Positions 50,890 through 59,017 of a stretch of DNA of 64,000 bases are shown piece after piece (the stretch's first letter is position 1; every line of letters starts with the position of its first letter). The position numbers and the translations under genes are program-made. The notes beneath the pieces were generated by a model. It had not been told where the DNA came from. It saw only the letters and a program-made list of their open reading frames with translations, and made no database searches. The stretch spans positions 60,823 through 124,822 of the forward strand of contig NZ_QEII01000304.1 in the NCBI RefSeq assembly GCF_003347515.1. The letters are read 5' to 3'. The DNA comes from Rhodoferax ferrireducens. GTDB taxonomy: Bacteria > Pseudomonadota > Gammaproteobacteria > Burkholderiales > Burkholderiaceae_C.

Positions 50890-53232
50890 TCAGGCGTGGT
50901 CATCGCATTCAACGTTGACCAGGGGTGGTTCAAAAGCACGAATGGGCGGCAATGCTTCATCAAAGCGCTCCACCTCGACTGCGGTCAGTTGACCGGCGCA
51001 ACCCTGTGACAGCATCGAGGTACCCTGATCCCGCGTCAGCACGTTGGGATTGCCATGTACGCAAAGCGGACGTCCTCGCGCGTCCGTGCCAGGGTCGTAC
51101 CAGGCACCGGTCGGCAGTTGCACCACGCCCGGCATCACGTCTTGCGTCAGCGCGACGCTGGCCAGGCAGGCGCCGCGGGCGTTGTATACACGCACGATGT
51201 CGCCCTCGATGATGCCGCGCGCCGCGGCATCGGCGGGATGCAGGCGGCACACTTCGCGGCCCCGGCGTTTCTGGCTGGCGCTGTGACCGCCGAAGTCCAG
51301 CTGACTGTGCAAGCGGGTTGCCGGCTGGTTGGCAACCAGGAACAGCGGATGGGCAGCGGTGGGGCCATCGGTAGGTTCCAACCAGGCCGGGTGGCCGGGA
51401 CAGTCGGCGTAGCCGAAGCCGGCAATCGCCGTTGACGTGATTTGCACCTTGCCGCTGGGCGTGGGCAGCGGGTACCCGACGGGGTCGTCGCGGAAGGCCC
51501 GCAGGATGCCACCGTCGTCCGTCTGCTGTGGCAGCACGATCTCGCCCCGGGCCCAGAAGGTCTCGAAGTCCGGCGCTTCCAGCCCTTTGGCTTCAAGGCC
51601 GGCTCGCGTCTTCTCATACAGATGGCGCAGCCATTCGCCGCTACTGCGCCCCTCCGTGAAGGCCTTGCGCGTACCCATCCGGCCGGCCAGTTCGGCAAAG
51701 ATGTCGTAATCGTCGCGCGCCAGACCATGCGGCTCGACGATGCGGTGCATGGCCACCATCAGCGGGTCGGTCGGCGCGGCACCAATGTCCTCGCGCTCCA
51801 GCGTCATCGTGCAGGGCAGCACGATGTCGGCATGGCGCGCGGTGGCGGTCCAGGCGCTCTCGTGCACGACAAAGGTGTCCAGCCGGCAAATGGCTTCGGT
51901 CAGGCGGCTCAGGTCCTGGTGGTGGTGAAAGGGGTTGCCACCGGCCCAATAAGCCAGCCGGATGTGCGGATAGGCCTGGCGTTGGCCGTTGTAGTCAAAG
52001 GGCTCGCCGGGGTGCAGCAGCATGTCGGCGATGCGCGCGACCGGGATGAACGCTTTCACCCCGTTGACGCCCTGCGGTAACGCGGCGGACGGAACGGCAT
52101 TGACGCGCTTGCCGTAGTGCGCCAGCGTGCCCAAAGCATAGTTATAGCCGCCGCCGGGCAGGCCGAGCTGACCCAAGGCTGCCGCGAGCACCGCGGCCAT
52201 CCACACCGGCTGCTCGCCGTGCTCGGCGCGTTGCAGCGAGTGGGCCACCACCACCAGCACGCGTTTGCCGGGTAGCGCGCGGGCGAGTTCCGAGATAACG
52301 CGCTCTGGCAGTCCGGTGATGCCCGCAGCCCAGTCCGCCGTCTTGGGCATGCCGTCACTGCGGCCCATCAGGTAGTCTTCGAACTCCGGCCAGCCCTCGC
52401 AGTAGTGGGCGAGGAAATCGCGGTCGTGCAGGCCATGCGTGACCAGCACGTGCAGCAGGCCGAGCATCAGCGCCGTGTCGCTCCCCGGAATGGCTGCGAG
52501 CCATTCGGCCTCGGCTTCAGACGGTAGATCGGTGCGCAGCGGGCTTACCGAGATGAAGCGGCAGCCGCGTGCCGCCGCCAGCCGCATCGATTCACGCTCG
52601 ACGTGCCGGCTGATGCCGCCGCTGGCGACTCGCGAGTTCTTCAGCGCCATACCGCCAAACGCCAGCACCACGGCGGTGTGCTCGACCACCTGCTCCCAGG
52701 TCACGTTGCGCCGCGCGACGTCGTCCAAGGAACCCAGGATGTGCGGAAGGATCACCGCCGACGCGCCGGCGCTGTAGCTGTTGACTGACCGGACATAGCC
52801 GCCCAGCGTGGTGTTGAGGAAGCGGTGCACCTGGCTCTGCGCATGGTGAAATCGCCCCGCACTCGACCAGCCGTAGGAGCCGCCGAACACGGCCTCGGCG
52901 CCGTGCTGTTCCTTCACCCGGCGCAACTCGGCGGCCAGTCGGTCCAAAACCTCGCTCCAGGCCATCGGCACGAATGTCTCCACCCCGCGCCTGGCGTCGG
53001 GGCCAGGTCCGCGCTCCAGCCAGCCGCGCCGCACCATCGGTGTCGTGATGCGCGCGCGGTGATGCAGCGCGTCCGGAAAATTTTCAATCAACGGATTGGG
53101 GTCTGGATCGTTCGGGTGCGGCTTGACGGATAGCTTGCCGTCACGCCATGCGGCCGAGAACACCCCCCAGTGGGCGCTGTGGGGCTGCATGCTGGCTTCT
53201 GGCACCAGGGGGTTGTGGGATTCGTTTTTCAT
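50890..53232 (-). CDS. Molybdopterin-dependent reductase, BisC/TorA/DMSO reductase family
   Basis: A 780-residue bis-MGD molybdoenzyme. GSYGWSSAGRFHHAQSQVHR places the likely Mo ligand Ser124 where DMSO reductase has its Ser. Further cofactor-binding stretches are YWAGGNPFHHHQDLSRL, LPCTMTLEREDIGA, LFLVANQPATRLHSQLDFGG and the C-terminal LSQGCAGQLTAVEVE. There is no twin-arginine signal, nor an N-terminal Fe-S cysteine motif, so it resembles cytoplasmic BisC more than periplasmic TorA. A sulfurtransferase gene lies just upstream. An S-oxide or N-oxide substrate is likely. Confidence 0.88.
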   Translation of the reverse strand: MKNESHNPLVPEASMQPHSAHWGVFSAAWRDGKLSVKPHPNDPDPNPLIENFPDALHHRARITTPMVRRGWLERGPGPDARRGVETFVPMAWSEVLDRLAAELRRVKEQHGAEAVFGGSYGWSSAGRFHHAQSQVHRFLNTTLGGYVRSVNSYSAGASAVILPHILGSLDDVARRNVTWEQVVEHTAVVLAFGGMALKNSRVASGGISRHVERESMRLAAARGCRFISVSPLRTDLPSEAEAEWLAAIPGSDTALMLGLLHVLVTHGLHDRDFLAHYCEGWPEFEDYLMGRSDGMPKTADWAAGITGLPERVISELARALPGKRVLVVVAHSLQRAEHGEQPVWMAAVLAAALGQLGLPGGGYNYALGTLAHYGKRVNAVPSAALPQGVNGVKAFIPVARIADMLLHPGEPFDYNGQRQAYPHIRLAYWAGGNPFHHHQDLSRLTEAICRLDTFVVHESAWTATARHADIVLPCTMTLEREDIGAAPTDPLMVAMHRIVEPHGLARDDYDIFAELAGRMGTRKAFTEGRSSGEWLRHLYEKTRAGLEAKGLEAPDFETFWARGEIVLPQQTDDGGILRAFRDDPVGYPLPTPSGKVQITSTAIAGFGYADCPGHPAWLEPTDGPTAAHPLFLVANQPATRLHSQLDFGGHSASQKRRGREVCRLHPADAAARGIIEGDIVRVYNARGACLASVALTQDVMPGVVQLPTGAWYDPGTDARGRPLCVHGNPNVLTRDQGTSMLSQGCAGQLTAVEVERFDEALPPIRAFEPPLVNVECDDHA

Positions 53233-53284
53233 GGCAAGGTAAATGGCGCTATCGGCGGGCGCGGGCAAGGGCTGCGCTGCAACG

Positions 53285-54151
53285 TCAGTCGGCCGCGCCG
53301 GTGGCGATTGGCGCGCCGGGCTGGGCGCACCACTCACTCCAGGAGCCGGGGTACAGCGCAGCGCCCCGCAGACCTGCGACTTCCAGGGCCAGCAGGTTGT
53401 GACAGGCCGTGACGCCTGATCCACACTGGCTGACCAGTTCGATTGCGGCGCGCCCGCCGGTGAGTGCCTGGAACTCGCTGAGCAGGCTGGCCGCAGGCTT
53501 GAATCGTCCGTCAGCGCCCAGGTTGTCGCGGAACAGCCGGTTGCGGGCACCGGGAATGTGGCCGCCAATGGGGTCCAACGTCTCGTTCTCGCCGCGGAAG
53601 CGGTCCGGCGCGCGCGCGTCCAGCACCAAGCGGGCAGCGCTGTCCAGATTGGCGCGCAAGTCGTCGTAGGACAGCGTGGCAACACGCGAAGGACGCAGGC
53701 TAAAGTGGCCCGGGGGACGCTGCGCAGCGCCGTCAGACGTCACGGCCTGACCGGTAGCCTGCCAGGCCGCCAGCCCGCCGTCCAAGACGGCAGCGGCGCT
53801 GTGGCCGACCCAGCGCAGCATCCACCACAAACGGGCGGCGTACATGCCACCCGCATTGTCATAAATGACGAACTGCGTGGTGTCGTTCGCCCCGAGCGCG
53901 GCCATGGCAGCGGCAAAGGCCGCGCGGTCGGGCAGTGGGTGGCGGCCGTTGCGGCCGTTCTTGGGCGCGCTCAATGTGTTTTCCAGATGCACGTAGCAGG
54001 CGCCCGGAAGATGGCCGGCGTCGTAGGTGCGCTGACCGGCCTGCAGGTCGCTCAGATCGAAGCTGCAGTCGAGCACCAGCAGGGCTGCGGCGTCGGGGCC
54101 GGCGATGGCGCGGGCGAGCTCATCGACTGAAATCAGGGTTTCGTAATTCAT
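53285..54151 (-). CDS. sseA: Sulfurtransferase (3-mercaptopyruvate/thiosulfate type)
   Basis: A 288-residue protein of two rhodanese domains. The C-terminal active-site loop is QCGSGVTAC with Cys243, the CG[S/T]G[V/I]T form of 3-mercaptopyruvate sulfurtransferases; YDNAGGMYAARLWWML sits at the inactive N-terminal loop. RGENETLDPIGGHIPGARN is the conserved preceding segment. It transfers sulfane sulfur to thiols or cyanide. It is 52 bp upstream of the molybdoenzyme gene and might supply sulfur for cofactor sulfuration or process a thiol product, but both are inferred. Confidence 0.9.
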   Translation of the reverse strand: MNYETLISVDELARAIAGPDAAALLVLDCSFDLSDLQAGQRTYDAGHLPGACYVHLENTLSAPKNGRNGRHPLPDRAAFAAAMAALGANDTTQFVIYDNAGGMYAARLWWMLRWVGHSAAAVLDGGLAAWQATGQAVTSDGAAQRPPGHFSLRPSRVATLSYDDLRANLDSAARLVLDARAPDRFRGENETLDPIGGHIPGARNRLFRDNLGADGRFKPAASLLSEFQALTGGRAAIELVSQCGSGVTACHNLLALEVAGLRGAALYPGSWSEWCAQPGAPIATGAAD

Positions 54152-54180
54152 GGTTGCGGGTCTTTAATTGATTGCAGCAG

Positions 54181-55188
54181 TTACTGGGATATTTCCTTCA
54201 TCAGCGCGGGCGTTGCAGCGTCGCGGTAACGGGCAATATCCTCGAGGATGTAGCGCTTGAAGTCAGCCATGGGCAGGTTTCTTTCCATCGCGGCGTCCTT
54301 GCGGATGGCCTGTTGCACTTCAGGCGTGGCCAGCGCGCGGCTGAGGTGCTCGGAGAGGTGCTTGACTATGGCTGGCGGCGTTCCGGCGGGTGCGACCAGG
54401 CCGTACCATTGCGTCGCAACGACATTCACACCCAGCTCCTTGAAAGTCGGCACCTGCGGCAACACCGGATTGCGTTTCTCACCGGTCGTTGCGAGCAAGC
54501 GCAGTTGGCCCTGCCTGACCTGGCCGACCAAGGGCGGCGCCGTCGCAAAAAACATGTCTACCTGGCCTCCGATCATGTCGGTGATGGCTGGCCCCGACCC
54601 TTTGTAGGGCACGTGCAGGATGTCCACGCCGGCACGCTGCTTGACCATTTCCATGCCGATATGGGCGGCGGCGCCAGTGCCGGTCGAGGCAAAGCTGAGC
54701 TTTTGCGTCCTTGCCGCCTCAAGGAGGGTTTTTGCGGCGTCGTATTTCGAATTGGCGGCAACGAACAAGCCGTGCGGTGCCTCAAGAATCAGACCGATCG
54801 CCTCGAAGTCGTCGGGCACCTTGTACGGGATCGTGGTCGCTTTCAGGGCCGGCGCCACGGCCAGATTGCCGCTCATCGCGAGCAGGATGGTGTAGCCGTC
54901 CGGCTTGGCCTTGGCCACCAGATCCGCGGCGATGTTGCCGCCGGCCCCTCCGCGGTTCTCGACAACCACCGTCTGCCCCAGGGTCTTGCCCATGGCATTG
55001 GCGATCAGCCGGCCGTAAAGGTCACCACCGCCGCCGGGCGGAAATCCGACCACCAGCTTGACCGGAAATTCAGGATAGGCGGCCACAGCTGCAGTCGCCA
55101 CCGCCAGCAGCGCCGTCAAGACCAACGCATTGCGACGCAGGCTCCCGCCGCGGCGCGCGGTACGGGAAAGATTGAAAAATGGTTTCAT
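54181..55188 (-). CDS. Tripartite tricarboxylate transporter receptor (Bug/TctC family)
   Basis: A 335-residue periplasmic binding protein. The N-terminus is basic (KPFFNLSRTARRGGSLRR) before a signal sequence ending near VAA at residue 37. Bug landmarks are FPVKLVVGFPPGGGGDLYGR, VENRGGAGGNIAADLVAKAK, HVPYKGSGPAITDMIGGQ and YGLVAPAGTPPAIVKHL. It is in an operon with lyase and FAD oxidase genes, probably delivering their dicarboxylate or tricarboxylate substrate. ATG 55188 is favoured over an earlier in-frame start. Confidence 0.9.
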   Translation of the reverse strand: MKPFFNLSRTARRGGSLRRNALVLTALLAVATAAVAAYPEFPVKLVVGFPPGGGGDLYGRLIANAMGKTLGQTVVVENRGGAGGNIAADLVAKAKPDGYTILLAMSGNLAVAPALKATTIPYKVPDDFEAIGLILEAPHGLFVAANSKYDAAKTLLEAARTQKLSFASTGTGAAAHIGMEMVKQRAGVDILHVPYKGSGPAITDMIGGQVDMFFATAPPLVGQVRQGQLRLLATTGEKRNPVLPQVPTFKELGVNVVATQWYGLVAPAGTPPAIVKHLSEHLSRALATPEVQQAIRKDAAMERNLPMADFKRYILEDIARYRDAATPALMKEISQ

Positions 55189-55241
55189 TGAATTGATCTC
55201 CTTTTGGTTATTGGCGATTAGCGATTGGCCGCTGCGCGGTC

Positions 55242-56603
55242 TCAGTGGCCGAGCCAGCCAGCCTGCTGCTTGACCACGCGGTCCACGGCGGCTGCGCACT
55301 TGCCCAGATAGCCAGCGGGATCGGTCAGGCGGTTGATTTCGTCATCACCCAGCAGTTCCGCCAGATGCGAGTGGCCACGCATGGCGTCGGCAAAGCTGAG
55401 CTGGTGGGTGATGCCATGCATTGACGCTTCGTAGATCCACTCATGGGCCGTCTGTTTGCCGACGCGCGCGCTCAGTTCGAGCATGACCCGCTCCGACAAC
55501 AGGTAGCCATGCATGCGGTCCAGGTTTTTAGCCATGCCGGGCGCGTTGACTCGCAGGCCGGCCAGCAGATTTTTGGCCTGGAACAACATGGCGCCGGCGA
55601 TCAGGCAACACTCGGGCAGCGCCTTCCACTCCATCTTCCAGGCGATACCGTCGCGTTCGCTCTCCTGCACCATGCCCTCGAGCATCAGCGCTGCGTTATA
55701 GCGCAGCGGCCGACACAGGCCAGCCAGGTTCTCGGCCGAGGTCGGATTGCGCTTGTGGGGCATGGTCGAGGAACCCAGCTTGCCCTCGGAGAACGCCTCT
55801 TCCACCTCGGAGAATTCGTTGCGCTGCATGTTGAACAGCTCGTTGCCGATTTTCGACAACGTTGCGCCGATCATGGCCAGCAAGAACGCGTATTCGGTGA
55901 AGCGATCCCGGGACGGCGCCCAACTGATGGCGGGCGTGCCCAGGCCCAGCTTGGTCAAGGTGCGGCGCTCGATTTCTTCAGCCTGCTCGCCCAGCGAGGC
56001 TTGGCTGCCGACCGCGCCCGCGACCATGCCGACCAGCACCCGTGCCTCACACTCCTTCAGGCGGCTCTGGTGGCGCCCGACTTCGTCCAGCCAGATCGCG
56101 CACTTGTGACCGAAGGTGATCGGCAGCGCCTGCACGCCATGGGTCCGGCCCACCATCGGCGTGTCGCGGTGCGCGGCGGATAGGCGCGCCAGCTCCAGGC
56201 CCACCGCCTTCAGGTCGCGCAGGATGACCGCATGCACTTCTTTCAGTTGCAGCGCCACGCCGGTATCGACCACGTCCTGCGTGGTCGCGCCGAAGTGCAG
56301 CCATTCGCCGTTCTCCTTGGTGCAACGCGCCTGCACCTGCTTGAGCGCCGGGACCAGTGAATGCTTGATGCGGCGGATTTCGGCCGACATTTGGGTGATG
56401 TCGATGTTCGCGACCTTGGCCTGTTCGCCGATCTCCTTCGCTGCGGCTGCGGGAATGATGCCGAGTTCGGCTTGGGCGGCGGCAAGCGCGGCCTCGAAGT
56501 CGAGCCATTTCTGGATGCGGTTTTCTTCCGAGAAGATAGCGCGCAGTTCGTCGGTGCTCCAGAGGTGCTGAAGCGATTGCATGTCGAAGACGGAAACCGG
56601 CAT
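55242..56603 (-). CDS. Fumarase/aspartase superfamily lyase (adenylosuccinate lyase / carboxymuconate cycloisomerase-like)
   Basis: A 453-residue lyase. The superfamily signature is GSSTMPHKRNPTSAENLAGL, the catalytic-Ser loop, with FGATTQDVVDTGVALQLKEV (conserved TTQD) and RTHGVQALPITFGHK (conserved His) upstream. Members eliminate fumarate or a related dicarboxylate from C-N or C-O adducts, or cyclise carboxymuconate. As a real PurB usually lies elsewhere, this operon copy is probably catabolic. The FAD oxidase gene is 25 bp upstream and an MmgE/PrpD gene with the same operator motif lies at 59018. Confidence 0.85.
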   Translation of the reverse strand: MPVSVFDMQSLQHLWSTDELRAIFSEENRIQKWLDFEAALAAAQAELGIIPAAAAKEIGEQAKVANIDITQMSAEIRRIKHSLVPALKQVQARCTKENGEWLHFGATTQDVVDTGVALQLKEVHAVILRDLKAVGLELARLSAAHRDTPMVGRTHGVQALPITFGHKCAIWLDEVGRHQSRLKECEARVLVGMVAGAVGSQASLGEQAEEIERRTLTKLGLGTPAISWAPSRDRFTEYAFLLAMIGATLSKIGNELFNMQRNEFSEVEEAFSEGKLGSSTMPHKRNPTSAENLAGLCRPLRYNAALMLEGMVQESERDGIAWKMEWKALPECCLIAGAMLFQAKNLLAGLRVNAPGMAKNLDRMHGYLLSERVMLELSARVGKQTAHEWIYEASMHGITHQLSFADAMRGHSHLAELLGDDEINRLTDPAGYLGKCAAAVDRVVKQQAGWLGH

Positions 56604-56628
56604 GGTGAAAATCCTAAAAAGTAGTGGG

Positions 56629-58089
56629 TTATGAAAGGAGGTCGCGTGGCAACACGCGTCCGGGATTGAATGTGTTGTCTGGATCCAGCGCCCGCTTGAT
56701 GCGGGCCATCAGCTCAAGCGCCACCGGCTGCTTGTATTGCAGGAAGGCGGACTGCTTGAGACGACCAATGCCGTGCTCCGCCGAAATGGAACCGCGCATG
56801 CGCGCCGCGATGGCGTGCACCGCATCGTGCACCGCCTCTTCGCGCGCCAGGAAATCCGATGCGGGCATGCTCTCCGGTTTGCTTTGGTTGTAATGGAGAT
56901 TGCCATCACCCACATGTCCAAAGCACACCACACGAATGCCGGGCACCAGTGTGTCCAACACATCGTTGGCTTCCGCGATGAAAGCCGGAATCGATGAGAT
57001 CGGAACTGAAATGTCGTGCTTGATCGACGGGCCAGCCAGCCGCTGTGCCTCCGGTATATGTTCCCGCAGCGCCCAGAAGTTGTGCGCCTGCTGGCCTGAG
57101 GCGGCGATGGCTGCATCGGAAACCATGCCGTCGTCCAGGGCCGCGGCCAGCACCTGTTCGACGGCGGGGGTCGGATCAAGCAAGTTGGATGTTTCCGAAA
57201 CGTCGAACAGTACCGCCCAGGGGTAGTTGTCCGCCAGCGGATCGCGCATGCCCGGGCTGGCGTGGGCCAGTACTTGGGTGAGCGCCTCGCGCCCCATGAG
57301 CTCGAAGGCCGTGACGCGTTCACCAACCGCATCGGTGAGCCGCGCCAACAGTGCCACTGCCGCCTGCGGGTCGGGCACCGCCACCCAGACCGTAACCACC
57401 TGGCGTGGCAGCGTAAAGAGTTTGAACGTTGCTGCAGTGATCACACCCAGCGTGCCTTCGCCGCCGATGAAGAGATGCTTCAGGTCGTAGCCCGTGTTGT
57501 CCTTTCGCAGGGCGCTCAGCGCGTCGAGCACGCGGCCATCCGCCAGCACCACCTCCAGGCCCAGCGCCAGATCACGGGTGTTGCCGTAGCGCAGCACCTG
57601 CTCGCCGCCGGCATTGGTGGAAAGAACACCGCCGATGGTGGCGCTGCCCTCGGAGGCCAGCGACAGCGGAAAAAGCCTGCCGTGTACCGCGGCCGCTTCC
57701 TGGGCGGCAAGCACGGTGCAGCCGGCTTCGAGCGTCAGGGTGTTGTCCAAAGGGTCGACACTGCGCACTGCGGCCATGCGGCCCAAGCTAAGTACCACCT
57801 CCGTGCGCGAGGCGTCCGGCGTCGAGCCGCCGACCAAACCGGTGTTGCCCCCTTGGGGTACCACCGGCACCCCGTTCGCGGCGCAGATCGCGACCACCCG
57901 AGACACTTCGCCGGTGTTGGCCGGCCGTACCACGGCAATTGCTGTTCCGGGGTACTGGCGACGCCAGTCGGAGACATAGCGTGCAACCTCGTCATCCTGC
58001 GTAAGTACATGGGCAGCGCCCACGATACCCACCAGCGAGGCCAGGAAAAGATCAGTTTGATGGTCCATGGCGGTTGATTGAGTACGCAT
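56629..58089 (-). CDS. FAD-linked 2-hydroxyacid dehydrogenase (GlcD / D-2-hydroxyglutarate type)
   Basis: A 486-residue flavoprotein related to the one at 36475. FAD segments are VPQGGNTGLVGGSTPDASRT, ASEGSATIGGVLSTNAGG and RKDNTGYDLKHLFIGGEGTL; the C-terminal domain has CFGHVGDGNLHYNQSKPE and SAEHGIGRLKQ. It is the first gene of the left-pointing operon. ATG 58089 has GGGA nine bases upstream; a longer frame would start inside the operator at 58112-58134. A hydroxyacid released or formed by the lyase pathway is the likely substrate. Confidence 0.87.
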   Translation of the reverse strand: MRTQSTAMDHQTDLFLASLVGIVGAAHVLTQDDEVARYVSDWRRQYPGTAIAVVRPANTGEVSRVVAICAANGVPVVPQGGNTGLVGGSTPDASRTEVVLSLGRMAAVRSVDPLDNTLTLEAGCTVLAAQEAAAVHGRLFPLSLASEGSATIGGVLSTNAGGEQVLRYGNTRDLALGLEVVLADGRVLDALSALRKDNTGYDLKHLFIGGEGTLGVITAATFKLFTLPRQVVTVWVAVPDPQAAVALLARLTDAVGERVTAFELMGREALTQVLAHASPGMRDPLADNYPWAVLFDVSETSNLLDPTPAVEQVLAAALDDGMVSDAAIAASGQQAHNFWALREHIPEAQRLAGPSIKHDISVPISSIPAFIAEANDVLDTLVPGIRVVCFGHVGDGNLHYNQSKPESMPASDFLAREEAVHDAVHAIAARMRGSISAEHGIGRLKQSAFLQYKQPVALELMARIKRALDPDNTFNPGRVLPRDLLS

Positions 58090-58111
58090 TCTCATAAATC
58101 CCGATGTTTTA

Positions 58112-58134
58112 TTGAATGAAATAAAGTTCAATAA
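58112..58134. promoter_or_regulatory. Candidate IclR operator, site 1
   Basis: TTGAATGAAATAAAGTTCAA followed by TAA contains the dyad TGAA-N6-TTCA (58117-58130). It lies between the divergent FAD oxidase gene (start 58089) and the IclR gene (start 58183). The first 13 bases are identical to site 2 at 60402, supporting a shared regulator. Confidence 0.6.
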
Positions 58135-58182
58135 GTAAAATTCTAGAAGATGTCAAAGACCATGTCAAGCTAGACTCTGGGC

Positions 58183-58998
58183 ATGACGCCTACCCGCACA
58201 ACGCCCCCGCCTGTCAAGAAATCCCTCGCCGCCGCTGGCCGCGATGCGCCTCACGATCCGGCACTTGCCCAGTCGTCGCGCGACGGTCTGCCAACACCGC
58301 CATCCGGTGTACTCGAACGCGGTATTGCGATCCTCGAATGCTTCAAGGAAGATCGGCTGCGCTTGACCTTACGTGAACTTGCCGACGCGACCGGCCTCGA
58401 TAAGGCCACGCTCCTGCGCCTGCTTGGTGTGTTGATGCGGGCCCGCATGGTGCACCGCCTGGAGAGCGGAAGCTATGCGCTCGGGCCGGCGCTGCTTCAC
58501 ATGGGCATGCTGTACCGCAGCACATTCGATCTGGGGACTCGGCTGCAACCCGTGCTGCACAACGTGATGCAGCAGACCGGCGAGACGGTGGCGTTCTATG
58601 TGCGCACGGGCGAGGAGCGCGTCTGCCTGTATCGCGAGAACACTTCGAAAGAGCTGCGCCACCATGTGGAGGTTGGCACCCGCATCCGCCTGTCCGACGG
58701 CGGTTCTTCCGCCCATGTACTGAAGGCCTTCACCGGTGGCAAAACGCCGCAGGCAGCTCATATTTACGACCAGGGCTTTGCGATGACACGTTCTGAGCGT
58801 GTCGCCGAGATGGCGTCGGTGGCATTGCCCGTGTTCGAAAGCGACGGCAGCTTTCTTGGCGCGCTGGTCGTCATCGGCCTCGCCTCGCGACACGGGGAGG
58901 AAGCACAGCGCAAGGCCGTGGACGTGGTCCGTAGCGAACTCGCACAGCAGGGCTTCGCGACCCGGCCACCTCAGAGCTGGCGTCCACCCGCGAACTGA
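58183..58998 (+). CDS. IclR family transcriptional regulator
   Basis: A 271-residue regulator. After a Pro/Ala-rich leader of about 40 residues the HTH domain reads GVLERGIAILECFKEDRLRL, LRELADATGLDKATLLRLLG and ARMVHRLESGSYALGPALLH. The C-terminal effector domain has VAFYVRTGEERVCLYREN and the VALPVFESDGSFLGALVVIG signature. It is divergent from the FAD oxidase operon, with a dyad between them that recurs before the MmgE/PrpD gene, so it probably controls both. Confidence 0.9.
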   Translation: MTPTRTTPPPVKKSLAAAGRDAPHDPALAQSSRDGLPTPPSGVLERGIAILECFKEDRLRLTLRELADATGLDKATLLRLLGVLMRARMVHRLESGSYALGPALLHMGMLYRSTFDLGTRLQPVLHNVMQQTGETVAFYVRTGEERVCLYRENTSKELRHHVEVGTRIRLSDGGSSAHVLKAFTGGKTPQAAHIYDQGFAMTRSERVAEMASVALPVFESDGSFLGALVVIGLASRHGEEAQRKAVDVVRSELAQQGFATRPPQSWRPPAN

Positions 58999-59017
58999 AG
59001 CACTGCCGAGCCGCCAG

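Noticed and set aside
55242..56603. Housekeeping adenylosuccinate lyase (purB)
   Set aside because: It lies in a catabolic operon with a Bug protein and FAD oxidase under a candidate IclR operator; the superfamily signature alone does not fix the substrate.
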